DNA of 60,122 nt from a virus, in the IMG/VR virus record IMGVR_UViG_3300046718_000378, positions 1 to 60,122 of that record; one strand, given 5' to 3'. This document shows positions 47,236 to 54,812 of the stretch, one piece after another; positions within the stretch are counted from its first letter, which is position 1, and every line of letters starts with the position of its first letter. Below the pieces are notes generated by a model. That model ran no database searches, was not told where the DNA came from, and worked only from the letters and a program-made list of their open reading frames with translations. The position numbers were made by a program, and so were the translations under genes.

Positions 47236-47832
47236 TCAGGACTCCAGCTTCAGAACGGTGGACCCGCTGGTAGCGAGCGGGTTGGCGTAGGCGGCGAACT
47301 GCGTCTTGAGCGCGGCAAGCCCAGGCTCTTGCGGGCCAGGGGTGCAGGTCGCGAGCGCCGACAGGAACTCGTCTACCTTGGACGCCAGGGCGGCGGCGTC
47401 GCCAGGTGCCGGGAAAGGGCTCTGGGCGGGCACCAGGCCGGGGACAGCCACGGCACTGGACCAGCTATGCACCCGCGCGTCCTCGGGCTCTGCAGGCTGC
47501 CCTGTGCGCCGCCAGCCGCTGATGTCCCGGTCCATGCAGACCAGCAGCACAGAATCGCCGGGGGCGAGCGTGCCGAGCACCTGGAAGCCTCGACCCACGG
47601 GCCAGCAAACGGGCACGTCCTGTAGGGCAGGGTGCTCCTCCACGTCGTCCAGGTCCGCGTCGTTGGCCGAAGGCACCAGCCTGTGTACGCCCATGCGCAC
47701 GGTGCAGGTGCTGCGGGCGGCGTCGTACGACACCACCGTACCCGGCGTGGCCACGCCAGTGCGGGCTAGCCGGACGTCGAGGGCCATCCGAATGTTCTGC
47801 CCCGGCAGCGGGGTCGTGTTTGCGATTGACAC
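47236..47832 (-). CDS. Baseplate spike / Gp138-type protein
   Basis: 198 aa. N-terminal Gp138-like OB domain (PGTVVSYDAARSTCTVRMGV, DVPVCWPVGRGFQVLGTL, PGDSVLLVCMDRDISGW), followed by a Pro/Ala-rich region and a C-terminal helix. Forms the central spike. GTG start 6 nt after TAGGCT. Confidence 0.75.
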   Translation of the reverse strand: MSIANTTPLPGQNIRMALDVRLARTGVATPGTVVSYDAARSTCTVRMGVHRLVPSANDADLDDVEEHPALQDVPVCWPVGRGFQVLGTLAPGDSVLLVCMDRDISGWRRTGQPAEPEDARVHSWSSAVAVPGLVPAQSPFPAPGDAAALASKVDEFLSALATCTPGPQEPGLAALKTQFAAYANPLATSGSTVLKLES

Positions 47833-47855
47833 CCCGTAAGCCTAGCAGGTAGCCT
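47826..47855 (+). promoter_or_regulatory. Leaderless promoter of the 69-aa plus-strand gene
   Basis: TTGACA, 18-bp spacer, TAGCCT, then 7 nt to the ATG at 47863. Confidence 0.65.
47839..47847 (-). promoter_or_regulatory. Late extended -10 promoter of the spike gene, leaderless
   Basis: TGCTAGGCT with 6 nt to the GTG at 47832. It lies inside the opposing plus-strand promoter, so the two should exclude each other. Confidence 0.5.
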
Positions 47856-47862
47856 TTGACCT

Positions 47863-48072
47863 ATGAAAGCCCTCGAGTTCGTAGCGTCCCTGTTCCTGGT
47901 GTCCTGCCTCGTCGCGGGCTCGTTCTACGTCGGCGCACTGTCCGGTGCGCAGGGTGTGCGGCGATGTGTGGCGGAGGCCCGCACGCTCGACGATGACGAA
48001 GCCATTCCCGGACAGGGTTACGCGTCAGGCTTCGCCAAGCATGTTGAAAACCAGTGCCTCAGCCTGGAGTAA
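47863..48072 (+). CDS. 69-aa membrane protein, plus-strand insertion in the tail genes
   Basis: MKALEFVASLFLVSCLVAGS is a membrane anchor or signal peptide; the rest is a small Cys-containing domain ending HVENQCLSLE. Opposite to all surrounding late genes, with its own strong promoter, so it behaves as a moron expressed early. Overlaps the hub gene end by 14 bp. Confidence 0.6.
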   Translation: MKALEFVASLFLVSCLVAGSFYVGALSGAQGVRRCVAEARTLDDDEAIPGQGYASGFAKHVENQCLSLE

Positions 48073-48940
48073 GACCCAGCCTGGCGTACCAAGCCTGCCC
48101 CGCCAGCTCCAGGTCGTATTCGACCGTCTGGATTCGGAACACGCCTGACGTCTTCTTGGACTGGAGTTGCACGAAGCCGCCCGGCGCAATCGTAGGCAGC
48201 AGCAGGCATGTGACTACAACTTGTCCCGACGAGTCGAGTTCGGGCGAGCCCACCATTCCCGTGTTCGAGTCCAGATAGAACGCCGTGGTGTTGAGCCCCT
48301 GGCCGGCAGCCAGGAACTGCAGCACGCCGTTCTGGATCGAGTAGGTAATGCCGGGGCGGCGCAGCACCCCGGAAAGCTCCGCCGACGCCTGGCCCGATAG
48401 CAGCGTGCCCGACGTGTAGGGCTGCTGCAGCAGGTGTGCCACCGATACGATGTTGCCCAGCCCCAGCCCCATAGCCGCTGCGCAAGCTTCGACCACGGCG
48501 TAGCGGGTGGTGCCGGCCGGGAATGACTGCTGCACTCGTGACGATATTACCGAGCGCCCCCCGTCCTCGCCTTCAAGTTCCGTAGTGGCGGTGCTACCGT
48601 CGCTGGTGGTGACCGCGCGCCGTAGGTCTCCGCGCCACAGCAGGTGCATGCCTGTGGTCTCGTAGCCGGCCTCAAGTTCTACGGCGATGCGCCCGAGCTT
48701 AGGGGTGCTGGAGGAGACCTTGGCTTTTTTTGGGTCGCGCTTCTGCCCCTTGACGCGCTTGGGGTCGTAGAGGTTCAACGCCTCGATCTGCCGCTGGTGG
48801 TCGGGCGACAGGTTGTAGACCGTGATCTGGGCGCAGTTAGGCTCCGGGCGCAGCGATTTCTTGATCTGCGCCGTGAAGTTCAGGCCCTCGAACTGCAGGC
48901 CGTCAATCGTCAGCCGGTACTTGCGGTTTTTCAGTTCCAT
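48059..48940 (-). CDS. Baseplate hub protein
   Basis: 293 aa. Pattern of phage hub proteins (XkdQ-like/Gp44-type): an N-terminal beta domain (LTIDGLQFEGLNFTAQIKKS, NCAQITVYNLSPDHQRQIEA), LWRGDLRRAVTTSDGSTATT, and a C-terminal SSGQVVVTCLLLPTIAPGGF segment. Docks the spike. Confidence 0.75.
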   Translation of the reverse strand: MELKNRKYRLTIDGLQFEGLNFTAQIKKSLRPEPNCAQITVYNLSPDHQRQIEALNLYDPKRVKGQKRDPKKAKVSSSTPKLGRIAVELEAGYETTGMHLLWRGDLRRAVTTSDGSTATTELEGEDGGRSVISSRVQQSFPAGTTRYAVVEACAAAMGLGLGNIVSVAHLLQQPYTSGTLLSGQASAELSGVLRRPGITYSIQNGVLQFLAAGQGLNTTAFYLDSNTGMVGSPELDSSGQVVVTCLLLPTIAPGGFVQLQSKKTSGVFRIQTVEYDLELAGQAWYARLGLTPG

Positions 48941-49284
48941 CAGTCGACCGTCTGGTAGAGCAGGTAGACGCGTCCCTGGGGGTCTCGTGTTGATGGGCCG
49001 GACACGAAGTCCTCAAAACCTGGGTCTAGCTCCTGCTCCGTGATGTCGTACACCCACAGCGCTCCCGGTGGGCAGGACGCCAGATGGCGGCAGTGCTGCA
49101 GCAGGTCTTGGTTGACCACGATCTTGCGCGGATGGAACAGCACGTCGTTGCCCTGGGCCAGCCCAAGGTACCAGCCGCTGCGGCTGTTCCACTCGAAGCG
49201 CAGGGTGTAGTCTTGGTCCGACAGCGTGTTGCGCTGGGTGAAGAACGGCTTGCCCTTCGGCAACTGGATCACGGTCAACGCCAT
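48940..49284 (-). CDS. Baseplate plug protein (Pam3 gp18-like)
   Basis: 114 aa. Matches the small baseplate plug family: LSDQDYTLRFEWNSRSGWYL, GNDVLFHPRKIV and ASCPPGALWVYD. Start 5 nt after TAGCCT. Confidence 0.75.
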   Translation of the reverse strand: MALTVIQLPKGKPFFTQRNTLSDQDYTLRFEWNSRSGWYLGLAQGNDVLFHPRKIVVNQDLLQHCRHLASCPPGALWVYDITEQELDPGFEDFVSGPSTRDPQGRVYLLYQTVD

Positions 49285-49289
49285 ACCGT

Positions 49290-49298
49290 AGGCTAGCA
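49290..49298 (-). promoter_or_regulatory. Late extended -10 promoter, leaderless
   Basis: TGCTAGCCT with 5 nt to the ATG at 49284. Confidence 0.5.
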
Positions 49299-49299
49299 G

Positions 49300-50145
49300 C
49301 TACTGGGCTCCGGGGTCGCTGGAATAGTTGCGGTCATGGATGTCCAGCAGCTGGTCCTGGATGCGGCCCTGCACGGACTGCAGGTCTTCGCCGCGCCCAT
49401 CCATCTCGTAGCCTTTGGGCTTGGCTCCCGCGTCCACCACGGGCTCGGCGCGCTTGGTGGCAACGCGGGCCGGTGCCCGGCGCACACCCACCGTGCGGAC
49501 TTCGGCTCTGCGAAACTCCACGAAATCCATGGAAAACGATATGGCATCGTGGCCAGCGCGCGGCGCCGACAGCGACGTCATGATCATTTGCTCGTAGTCC
49601 TTGACCCCTGTAGCCACGAACAGCTCCGTGCCGGTGACGAGCAGTGACCACAGGACGTCAAACACGGCCCTTACTCGGTCAATGCGCTCCGGGAACTGCA
49701 GCGACAACCCTCCGTACTGGTGCGGCGTCGAGCGGTACTCGCTGGGCTCTACGGTGATGGGCGTGTGCGGGCGGGGCAGCCCGTTGATGCGCAGGCTGGC
49801 CGGAGGTATCTGGCCGCCACGCACCACGGCTACCTTGGACTGCTTGCGGTCGTAGCCCGTTATCTCGAACCCCATCTTGCTGCCGAACCTCGGCCCGAGC
49901 TGCCCGTCTGGGCCTTCCTGCCGGCTCACCGCTGCCGCCACCTCATTGATGGGCGTGTTCGTGATGACGCACTCCAAGGACAGCCGCGCCAGGTTGATTT
50001 TGACGTGGTCGGTGACCGCCACGCCGAGCTCAATCGGGTGTTCCGTGGGGGATGCCGTGAACGACGGCGCTTCCGCCGAGGTGACGTCAAACGTCACGAA
50101 CGACATCACTCCGCTATTCGGGGCCGTGTACCGCAAGAACGCCAT
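49300..50145 (-). CDS. Dit-like tail protein
   Basis: 281 aa. N-terminal domain of the Dit-like family in myoviruses (MSFVTFDVTSAEAPSFTASP, TDHVKINLARLSLECVITNT). The middle has a helical region and LSAPRAGHDAISFSMDFVEF; the C-terminal tail is charged. ATG overlaps the tape-measure stop (TGATG). Confidence 0.7.
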   Translation of the reverse strand: MAFLRYTAPNSGVMSFVTFDVTSAEAPSFTASPTEHPIELGVAVTDHVKINLARLSLECVITNTPINEVAAAVSRQEGPDGQLGPRFGSKMGFEITGYDRKQSKVAVVRGGQIPPASLRINGLPRPHTPITVEPSEYRSTPHQYGGLSLQFPERIDRVRAVFDVLWSLLVTGTELFVATGVKDYEQMIMTSLSAPRAGHDAISFSMDFVEFRRAEVRTVGVRRAPARVATKRAEPVVDAGAKPKGYEMDGRGEDLQSVQGRIQDQLLDIHDRNYSSDPGAQ

Positions 50146-51815
50146 CACTCGCCCCCTTCTTCTTGTGGCCCGGACTGTTCCGCCAGCGCCGCGGCTTCCT
50201 CACGGTGCCACGTACCGAGCGCCTTGTATACCGCGCGCTCGGTCGTTGCTGGGTCGCCGTCGCCGAACGTCATATTGAACGTAGCCTGGATGGGTCCACG
50301 TCCGTTGTGTACGCCGCTCGCGCCGCGCGCGTTGTTGATGCGCGGGCCGGCCGGCGTGTAGGCAATGCCTTCGACCAATCCCTCGCCGATGTCCTCGGAC
50401 TTGGGTCGCGCCCTGCCGGTGAAGAGCGCGGCCTTGCGCTGCATGTCGAACGCCTGGCGGATCTGCCCGTTGTCCATGCCCGAGCCGGACATCGCATTCT
50501 GGAACGCCTGCAGGTCGCCCTTCTGCACCGCTGCGTCAGCCTGCACGTTCTGGATGCGGGCATCTTCGTCGCCCTTAGGCTTCAGGATGTTGGGCCGCCA
50601 GCCGACGTCAAAACCGCTTCGTCCAGTCGCGAAGTATTCGATGACGCGTGTTGGCAGGGCGGTGACCGGGAACCAGCGGTAGATTTCTTTCATGTACTGG
50701 GCGGCGTTGTGTAGGTTGATCGCCCACTTCTCGAAGGAAGCATTGACCAGGTCGGCCGGGCGCTTGAGCCCGGTGGTTTGAGTGATCAGGTCCCCGATGA
50801 CCGACTTGCCGCCGCGCATCATGGTCCAGATGTCTTCGAACACCAGGAACGCCGCAGCGGCCAGCAGGATCTTGCCTACGAACAGCCCGATCTGCGCGTT
50901 GATGGCGGTCTGGGCCATGCCCGCCTTTATGCACGCCGCCTGGTACGCGAGCAAGCCCATGGCCGCCTTGTATACGGCGAACGCGAACGCACCCACCAGC
51001 AAGGTCTGCAAGGTGCTCGTGCGCAGCGTGATGGCTTCTAGCGCCTCCACCAGCTTCTCGCCCCAGTGCAGGAGCTTGGTGGCCGGCCCCAGCAGGAACT
51101 TCCCCAGGCGCACCGTAAGCGTCTTCCATCGGTCCTGCAGGCGCCGTAAGGAGTTGGCCCAGTCCTTGCCCGTTCTGGCGGCGTCGCCTTGTTTCTTGGC
51201 CGTGTCCTGAATGATCTTCTCGAAGCGAAGTACCGTCTTCTCCTGCAAGGTCATCTGCGCGAGGTTGCGCTTGTCGCCGCGCTTGTGATTCAGGTCCGAC
51301 AGCGAAGTGTCCGAGATGTCAATACCCAGCCGGCGAACGGCCTCGGTCTCACCGCTGATGCCGGAGAACAAGCGCATCTGCGCTTCCTCGTCCGACGTGT
51401 TGTAGAACGACGCCAAGTCAACCGCGAGGGCGGACAGCTTCTGGGACATCGTAGCGATGTCTTGGTTGCTGCCCTCAAACACCGGCTGCAGGAAGGACCC
51501 GAAGCGGCCTACGGAGTCTTGGAGCGTGTACTCCGAACGCCCTAGCTCCTTGGACATGGTCTTGGACCACTCCAGCACGGAGTCCTTGTTGGCCCCGAAG
51601 GTCTGGGTGAGGACGTTCAAGGACTCGTTGGCGTCGGACGCCGCGTCCACCAGCTTGTACGCCCCGAAGGCGGCGGCGGTGAACCCGGCGGCTGCGTACG
51701 TGCCGAACTTCTTGATGTTCTCCTTGACCTTTTCGATGCGCTTGTCCAGCTTGGTCAACGGGGCATCGTCGACCAAAACTGCGAAGCGGGCGAGTACGTC
51801 ACGGAGCAGGGCCAT
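50145..51815 (-). CDS. Tail tape measure protein
   Basis: 556 aa. Long helical protein with hydrophobic segments (TLLVGAFAFAVYKAAMGLLA, VGKILLAAAAFLVFEDIW) and the phage tape-measure N-terminal pattern (NESLNVLTQTFGANKDSVLE). The length implies a rather short tail. ATG 5 nt after TGCTAGGCT. Confidence 0.85.
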   Translation of the reverse strand: MALLRDVLARFAVLVDDAPLTKLDKRIEKVKENIKKFGTYAAAGFTAAAFGAYKLVDAASDANESLNVLTQTFGANKDSVLEWSKTMSKELGRSEYTLQDSVGRFGSFLQPVFEGSNQDIATMSQKLSALAVDLASFYNTSDEEAQMRLFSGISGETEAVRRLGIDISDTSLSDLNHKRGDKRNLAQMTLQEKTVLRFEKIIQDTAKKQGDAARTGKDWANSLRRLQDRWKTLTVRLGKFLLGPATKLLHWGEKLVEALEAITLRTSTLQTLLVGAFAFAVYKAAMGLLAYQAACIKAGMAQTAINAQIGLFVGKILLAAAAFLVFEDIWTMMRGGKSVIGDLITQTTGLKRPADLVNASFEKWAINLHNAAQYMKEIYRWFPVTALPTRVIEYFATGRSGFDVGWRPNILKPKGDEDARIQNVQADAAVQKGDLQAFQNAMSGSGMDNGQIRQAFDMQRKAALFTGRARPKSEDIGEGLVEGIAYTPAGPRINNARGASGVHNGRGPIQATFNMTFGDGDPATTERAVYKALGTWHREEAAALAEQSGPQEEGGE

Positions 51816-51820
51816 GTGTC

Positions 51821-51829
51821 AGCCTAGCA
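51821..51829 (-). promoter_or_regulatory. Late extended -10 promoter of tape measure, leaderless
   Basis: TGCTAGGCT with 5 nt to the ATG at 51815. Confidence 0.5.
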
Positions 51830-51838
51830 CGCCAGGCT

Positions 51839-52096
51839 TCATTTTCCCTTAGGCTTGCTCATCTCGGCCTGTAAGTCCTCCATCATATCCATGACGGCGT
51901 GGGCGTCGTACACCTGCTCTAGGGTCATGCCCTGCGTCACCTCGCCAGGGAGTCGGAGCAGGTTGCCTTTGCGGTCCACGCAAAGCCGCCACACGATCCA
52001 GTCGATCCCGTAGGGGACCGGAGCCGTGACTACGCCTTCGGCTCTGCCTTTGCCGGGACGACGCTCTCTAGCCCGGCGCGTGTTTTTGCAATGAGG
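51839..52096 (-). CDS. Tail assembly chaperone, frameshift extension (T part)
   Basis: A protein-like frame (VPYGIDWIVWRLCVDRKGNL, then MTLEQVYDAHAVMDMMEDLQ, ending EMSKPKGK) overlapping the end of the chaperone gene in the -1 frame. It has no good start of its own. In most tailed phages the chaperone before the tape measure is made as G and G-T by -1 frameshifting. The open overlap runs 52030-52096 and contains an A5 run at 52083-52087, though no canonical slippery heptamer. Confidence 0.6.
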   Translation of the reverse strand, partial: PHCKNTRRARERRPGKGRAEGVVTAPVPYGIDWIVWRLCVDRKGNLLRLPGEVTQGMTLEQVYDAHAVMDMMEDLQAEMSKPKGK

Positions 52097-52485
52097 CTAC
52101 CGAAGTTAACCTGCACGCACTTGTCGAGCCAGACGAAAAGTTCGTCAAGGGCGCCCGCGAACACCTCGTCCATCGGGTTGATTTCTTCGCCGTTCTTGGA
52201 CTTCGGGATCTTCTTCAGAAGAAGCTCGCGGCCGTCTGCGAACCTGCAGGTGGTGGTCTCGCCGAAGACCTTGATGTACATCTCCAGGTCATCGCTCGGC
52301 AGCTGTCCAGCCATGCCCGCCATTTGGAACACAGGCAGACCGCCTACGGCGGACTCGTCCATGAAGCCGGCGATCAACCGCTGGAGCTTACCGTACACCT
52401 TGAGTGACTCGTCAAAGTTCAGACAGCGGATGGTGAGCGTTTTGTCGCCCAGTTCTAGCGTTTCGGTTGGGAGCAACAGGTTCAT
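52030..52485 (-). CDS. Tail assembly chaperone (G part)
   Basis: 151 aa. Begins MNLLLPTETLELGDKTLTIR, with FDESLKVYGKLQRLIAGFMD and an acidic C-terminal region. Size, fold pattern and position one gene upstream of the tape measure fit a tail chaperone. ATG overlaps the stop of the hydrolase gene. Confidence 0.7.
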   Translation of the reverse strand: MNLLLPTETLELGDKTLTIRCLNFDESLKVYGKLQRLIAGFMDESAVGGLPVFQMAGMAGQLPSDDLEMYIKVFGETTTCRFADGRELLLKKIPKSKNGEEINPMDEVFAGALDELFVWLDKCVQVNFGSLIAKTRAGLESVVPAKAEPKA

Positions 52486-53165
52486 AGCCCAAGGATGCGC
52501 CCTGGCACTGTGGATGTCCAGAACCTTTTGTCTGCGAAGTAGGCAGTGTGTGACAGCCCCCACCAACCGGTGAGCAGGCCGCCTACGGACACCTCGACGT
52601 CCCGGACCTTCGGCAGCCACGCGCGCACGGGCCAGCCCAGCATGTCATCCTCGTCGAACGCGTTTACCCACTTGCCGGGGGCGTCCACCTGGGGCGGCAC
52701 CACGAAGCTGGCTTCGGCGCCCTGGTAGAACAGCTCCAGGTTGCAGCCGAAGGTGACCAGCTTGTCCACCTTGACGCCGGTGCGGGAGCGCAGGTAGTCG
52801 CATGCGATTAGCGCGCCTAACGAATGCGCGAAGATGACCACGTTGTCCGCGCGCAGCTGGCGGATTTCGTAGTCCATCACGTAGTGAATGGCGTCGCGGT
52901 GGTGGCCGTACGACAAGGCGTCTGCGAGCGTCCTGATGACCAGCCCCTGCGCCGGACGGCCCGCAGACCCACCGCGCTTGACGGCAGCCGCCATGGCCTG
53001 CTGGGGGGCGTCCAGGATGGGTGCCCAGTGGACGCTGCGACCGTAGAGCGTGCAGCCGCGGGCCGACAGCGCGCCGGCCAACCAGCGCTGGGCGCGGTCG
53101 GCGAAGTCGGCGGTCTGTTGGCCTACGCCGTGAATAAACAGCGCCGCTATGCTTGACGTGGGCAT
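52482..53165 (-). CDS. Alpha/beta hydrolase (lipase/esterase-like)
   Basis: 227 aa. Begins MPTSSIAALFIHGVGQQTAD (oxyanion HGVG motif), with nucleophile elbow VIFAHSLGALIACDYL (Ser about 126) and later Asp in NAFDEDDMLGWP and a likely His in WGLSHTAYF. A hydrolase of ester or lipid bonds, placed between tube and chaperone genes where none is expected. It may be a virion enzyme acting on the envelope, or a moron. ATG 7 nt after TGCTAGACT. Confidence 0.75.
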   Translation of the reverse strand: MPTSSIAALFIHGVGQQTADFADRAQRWLAGALSARGCTLYGRSVHWAPILDAPQQAMAAAVKRGGSAGRPAQGLVIRTLADALSYGHHRDAIHYVMDYEIRQLRADNVVIFAHSLGALIACDYLRSRTGVKVDKLVTFGCNLELFYQGAEASFVVPPQVDAPGKWVNAFDEDDMLGWPVRAWLPKVRDVEVSVGGLLTGWWGLSHTAYFADKRFWTSTVPGRILGL

Positions 53166-53182
53166 GTAGGCCAGTCTAGCAT
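53153..53182 (+). promoter_or_regulatory. Leaderless promoter of plus-strand HNH gene
   Basis: TTGACG, 18-bp spacer, TAGCAT, then 5 nt to the ATG at 53188. Confidence 0.65.
53173..53181 (-). promoter_or_regulatory. Late extended -10 promoter of the hydrolase gene, leaderless
   Basis: TGCTAGACT with 7 nt to the ATG at 53165. It overlaps the -10 of the divergent HNH promoter: one ATGCTAGACT-type segment serves both strands. Confidence 0.5.
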
Positions 53183-53187
53183 CGGGG

Positions 53188-53640
53188 ATGCTCTGCCAGG
53201 TCTGCGCGGCTCCTCTTCGAAGAGACAACACCATCGGACATTGTCGCGCCCACAGGGAGCTTGCGCCTGCGCGAGTGTCATTCGTGCGCCAGCACCGCGA
53301 AGACAACAGGGACGCCTACGTGGCCAGGTCCACCCGGTGGGCCAAGAAAAACGTTGAGAGGGCCAGGGCTCACCACAACGCCTGGCGCGAACGCAACCCA
53401 GAAACGGCGAGAGTACGTCACCACAGGCGTAGGGTGCGCAAAGCTGGCAACGGGGGCAGCCACACAGCAGCCGACTGGTTCGCCATCCTGGAAGCGTACG
53501 GGCACCGATGCCGCATCTGCGCCGATGACGGCAAGATGACGGTGGACCACATAGTTCCTGTAAGCAGGGGCGGGTCGAACAACATTGACAACCTGCAGCC
53601 GCTTTGTCCTTCCTGCAACAGCAGGAAGGGTGCGCGCTAG
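53188..53640 (+). CDS. HNH homing endonuclease (plus strand)
   Basis: 150 aa. N-terminal Cys/His knuckle (CQVCAAPLRRDNTIGHCRAH), basic helical middle, HNH core (CRICADDGKMTVDHIVPVSR, NLQPLCPSCNSRKG). Nearly the same core as the 1393 HNH. Inserted between tube and hydrolase genes against the direction of late transcription; its stop overlaps the tube stop. Confidence 0.85.
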   Translation: MLCQVCAAPLRRDNTIGHCRAHRELAPARVSFVRQHREDNRDAYVARSTRWAKKNVERARAHHNAWRERNPETARVRHHRRRVRKAGNGGSHTAADWFAILEAYGHRCRICADDGKMTVDHIVPVSRGGSNNIDNLQPLCPSCNSRKGAR

Positions 53641-54065
53641 TTGCCAGCGTCGAGGCGCTCCAATCTGGCCACCTGGATGACCCATTCGCGGCTGGTGGCT
53701 TCGCGGTCGTAGGTCACTGACGGCGGGGCGCTGATCCACGCCTGGGCTGCCGTGTACAACGAGCGGCCGTTACGGTCGCGGATGTACAACGGAACCACGC
53801 CGGCACCGTTAGGTGCGTCACGGTCGAGGATGTGCAGGGCGGACAATAGGTCGTTGGCCGTGGACGACTGCATCAGCTTGATCGTGATCGTGGCCATGCG
53901 GTTGAGCGTCTTCGAGCGCGTGACCTGGCCGTCCATGCCTACGACTGCCGTGAAGGTCTCTGCCGCCTGTTCAATCGTGACGCCTTCGCCGTCCTGGAAG
54001 CCTTGAAGCATGATGGGGCCGAGCGCTACCGTGACCTGGTCCGCGTCGTACGTGTAAAAGGCCAT
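53637..54065 (-). CDS. Tail tube protein (DUF3277)
   Basis: 142 aa. DUF3277/KPP10-type tube pattern: LQGFQDGEGVTIEQAAETFT, GMDGQVTRSKTLNRMATITI, LLSALHILDRDAPNGAG and YIRDRNGRSLY. Forms the inner tail tube. The leader has GGGAG, and a TGCTAACTT 51 nt upstream. Confidence 0.85.
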   Translation of the reverse strand: MAFYTYDADQVTVALGPIMLQGFQDGEGVTIEQAAETFTAVVGMDGQVTRSKTLNRMATITIKLMQSSTANDLLSALHILDRDAPNGAGVVPLYIRDRNGRSLYTAAQAWISAPPSVTYDREATSREWVIQVARLERLDAGN

Positions 54066-54115
54066 GATACGAAAACTCCCGCTCCCTCATCGGGCAGCTT
54101 GAAACACCTGCCTAA

Positions 54116-54124
54116 AAGTTAGCA
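54116..54124 (-). promoter_or_regulatory. Late extended -10 promoter of the tube gene
   Basis: TGCTAACTT, 50 nt before the ATG at 54065; overlaps the stop of the 64-aa gene. Confidence 0.5.
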
Positions 54125-54313
54125 CGGGCGCCAGCAGCCGAACGCCGGTGGCGACTGGCGCACGATCTGGATGGCCGTGCAGCCTTCGTTGGACCGTCTC
54201 ACGAAGGTCCACTGGGCGTCACGGAAGTCCATGAACGGGCCGTCCTTGGCCGTGTTGCCTGCCGTGTCGGTGTACTGGACCCACATGGGAACGCGCATGC
54301 CACAGCTTGACAT
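54119..54313 (-). CDS. 64-aa protein between sheath and tube
   Basis: Begins MSSCGMRVPMWVQYTDTAGN, then FMDFRDAQWTFVRRSNEGCT and a C-terminus FGCWRPC. Protein-like, beta-rich. ATG at 54313 after ACAGGGCGCC. Perhaps a small tail protein; unrecognised. Confidence 0.5.
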   Translation of the reverse strand: MSSCGMRVPMWVQYTDTAGNTAKDGPFMDFRDAQWTFVRRSNEGCTAIQIVRQSPPAFGCWRPC

Positions 54314-54336
54314 GGCGCCCTGTTCCACGAGACCAT
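54307..54336 (+). promoter_or_regulatory. Leaderless promoter of HTH gene
   Basis: TTGACA, 18-bp spacer, GACCAT, then 5 nt to the ATG at 54342. Confidence 0.65.
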
Positions 54337-54341
54337 GGGGC

Positions 54342-54812
54342 ATGGCATGGCAGAACCTGGCAGAGGAAATAGGCGAGCTATTTACGGTCGACGCTACCGA
54401 GCGCACGGTCATAGCGGGGCTGGCCCGCAAGTCGTTCAGCGTCATGCGCAGGGTTGGGCGCAAGGAGCGTGAGGCCCGCACGGCGCGCGACGCAGCCCGC
54501 GACAACGCTTACCGCACCGCGTACTGGGCAGCCAACCCCGACAAGTGGCGCGCGACCTTGGACCGCGACAACGCCGGCAAACGCCGCAGGCGCGCGGCCC
54601 GCGGGCTGAAGAAGAACAAGCCGGCACCGATGACGCCCAAACAGGTAGCGTTCGCCGTCGCCAGCGAGCTACCCATCTGGCACGTGGCCAGCATTTTGAA
54701 GGTCACCAAGCACGCGGTGATGTACCACCGCCGCAAGGCTGGCCTACTCAGCTCACAGGGACAGGGTGCCCGTGATGCTGACGTAGTGGATCGCGCCGCC
54801 GAGCGTGGCTGA
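54342..54812 (+). CDS. Basic helix-turn-helix DNA-binding protein (plus strand)
   Basis: 156 aa, strongly basic. A central Arg/Ala-rich helix (RKEREARTARDAARDNAYRT) and C-terminal HTH (ELPIWHVASILKVTKHAVMY). No nuclease motif. Like the HNH genes it is inserted against late transcription with a leaderless promoter, so it may be a homing-endonuclease remnant or a regulator. Overlaps the sheath gene end by 60 bp. Confidence 0.65.
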   Translation: MAWQNLAEEIGELFTVDATERTVIAGLARKSFSVMRRVGRKEREARTARDAARDNAYRTAYWAANPDKWRATLDRDNAGKRRRRAARGLKKNKPAPMTPKQVAFAVASELPIWHVASILKVTKHAVMYHRRKAGLLSSQGQGARDADVVDRAAERG

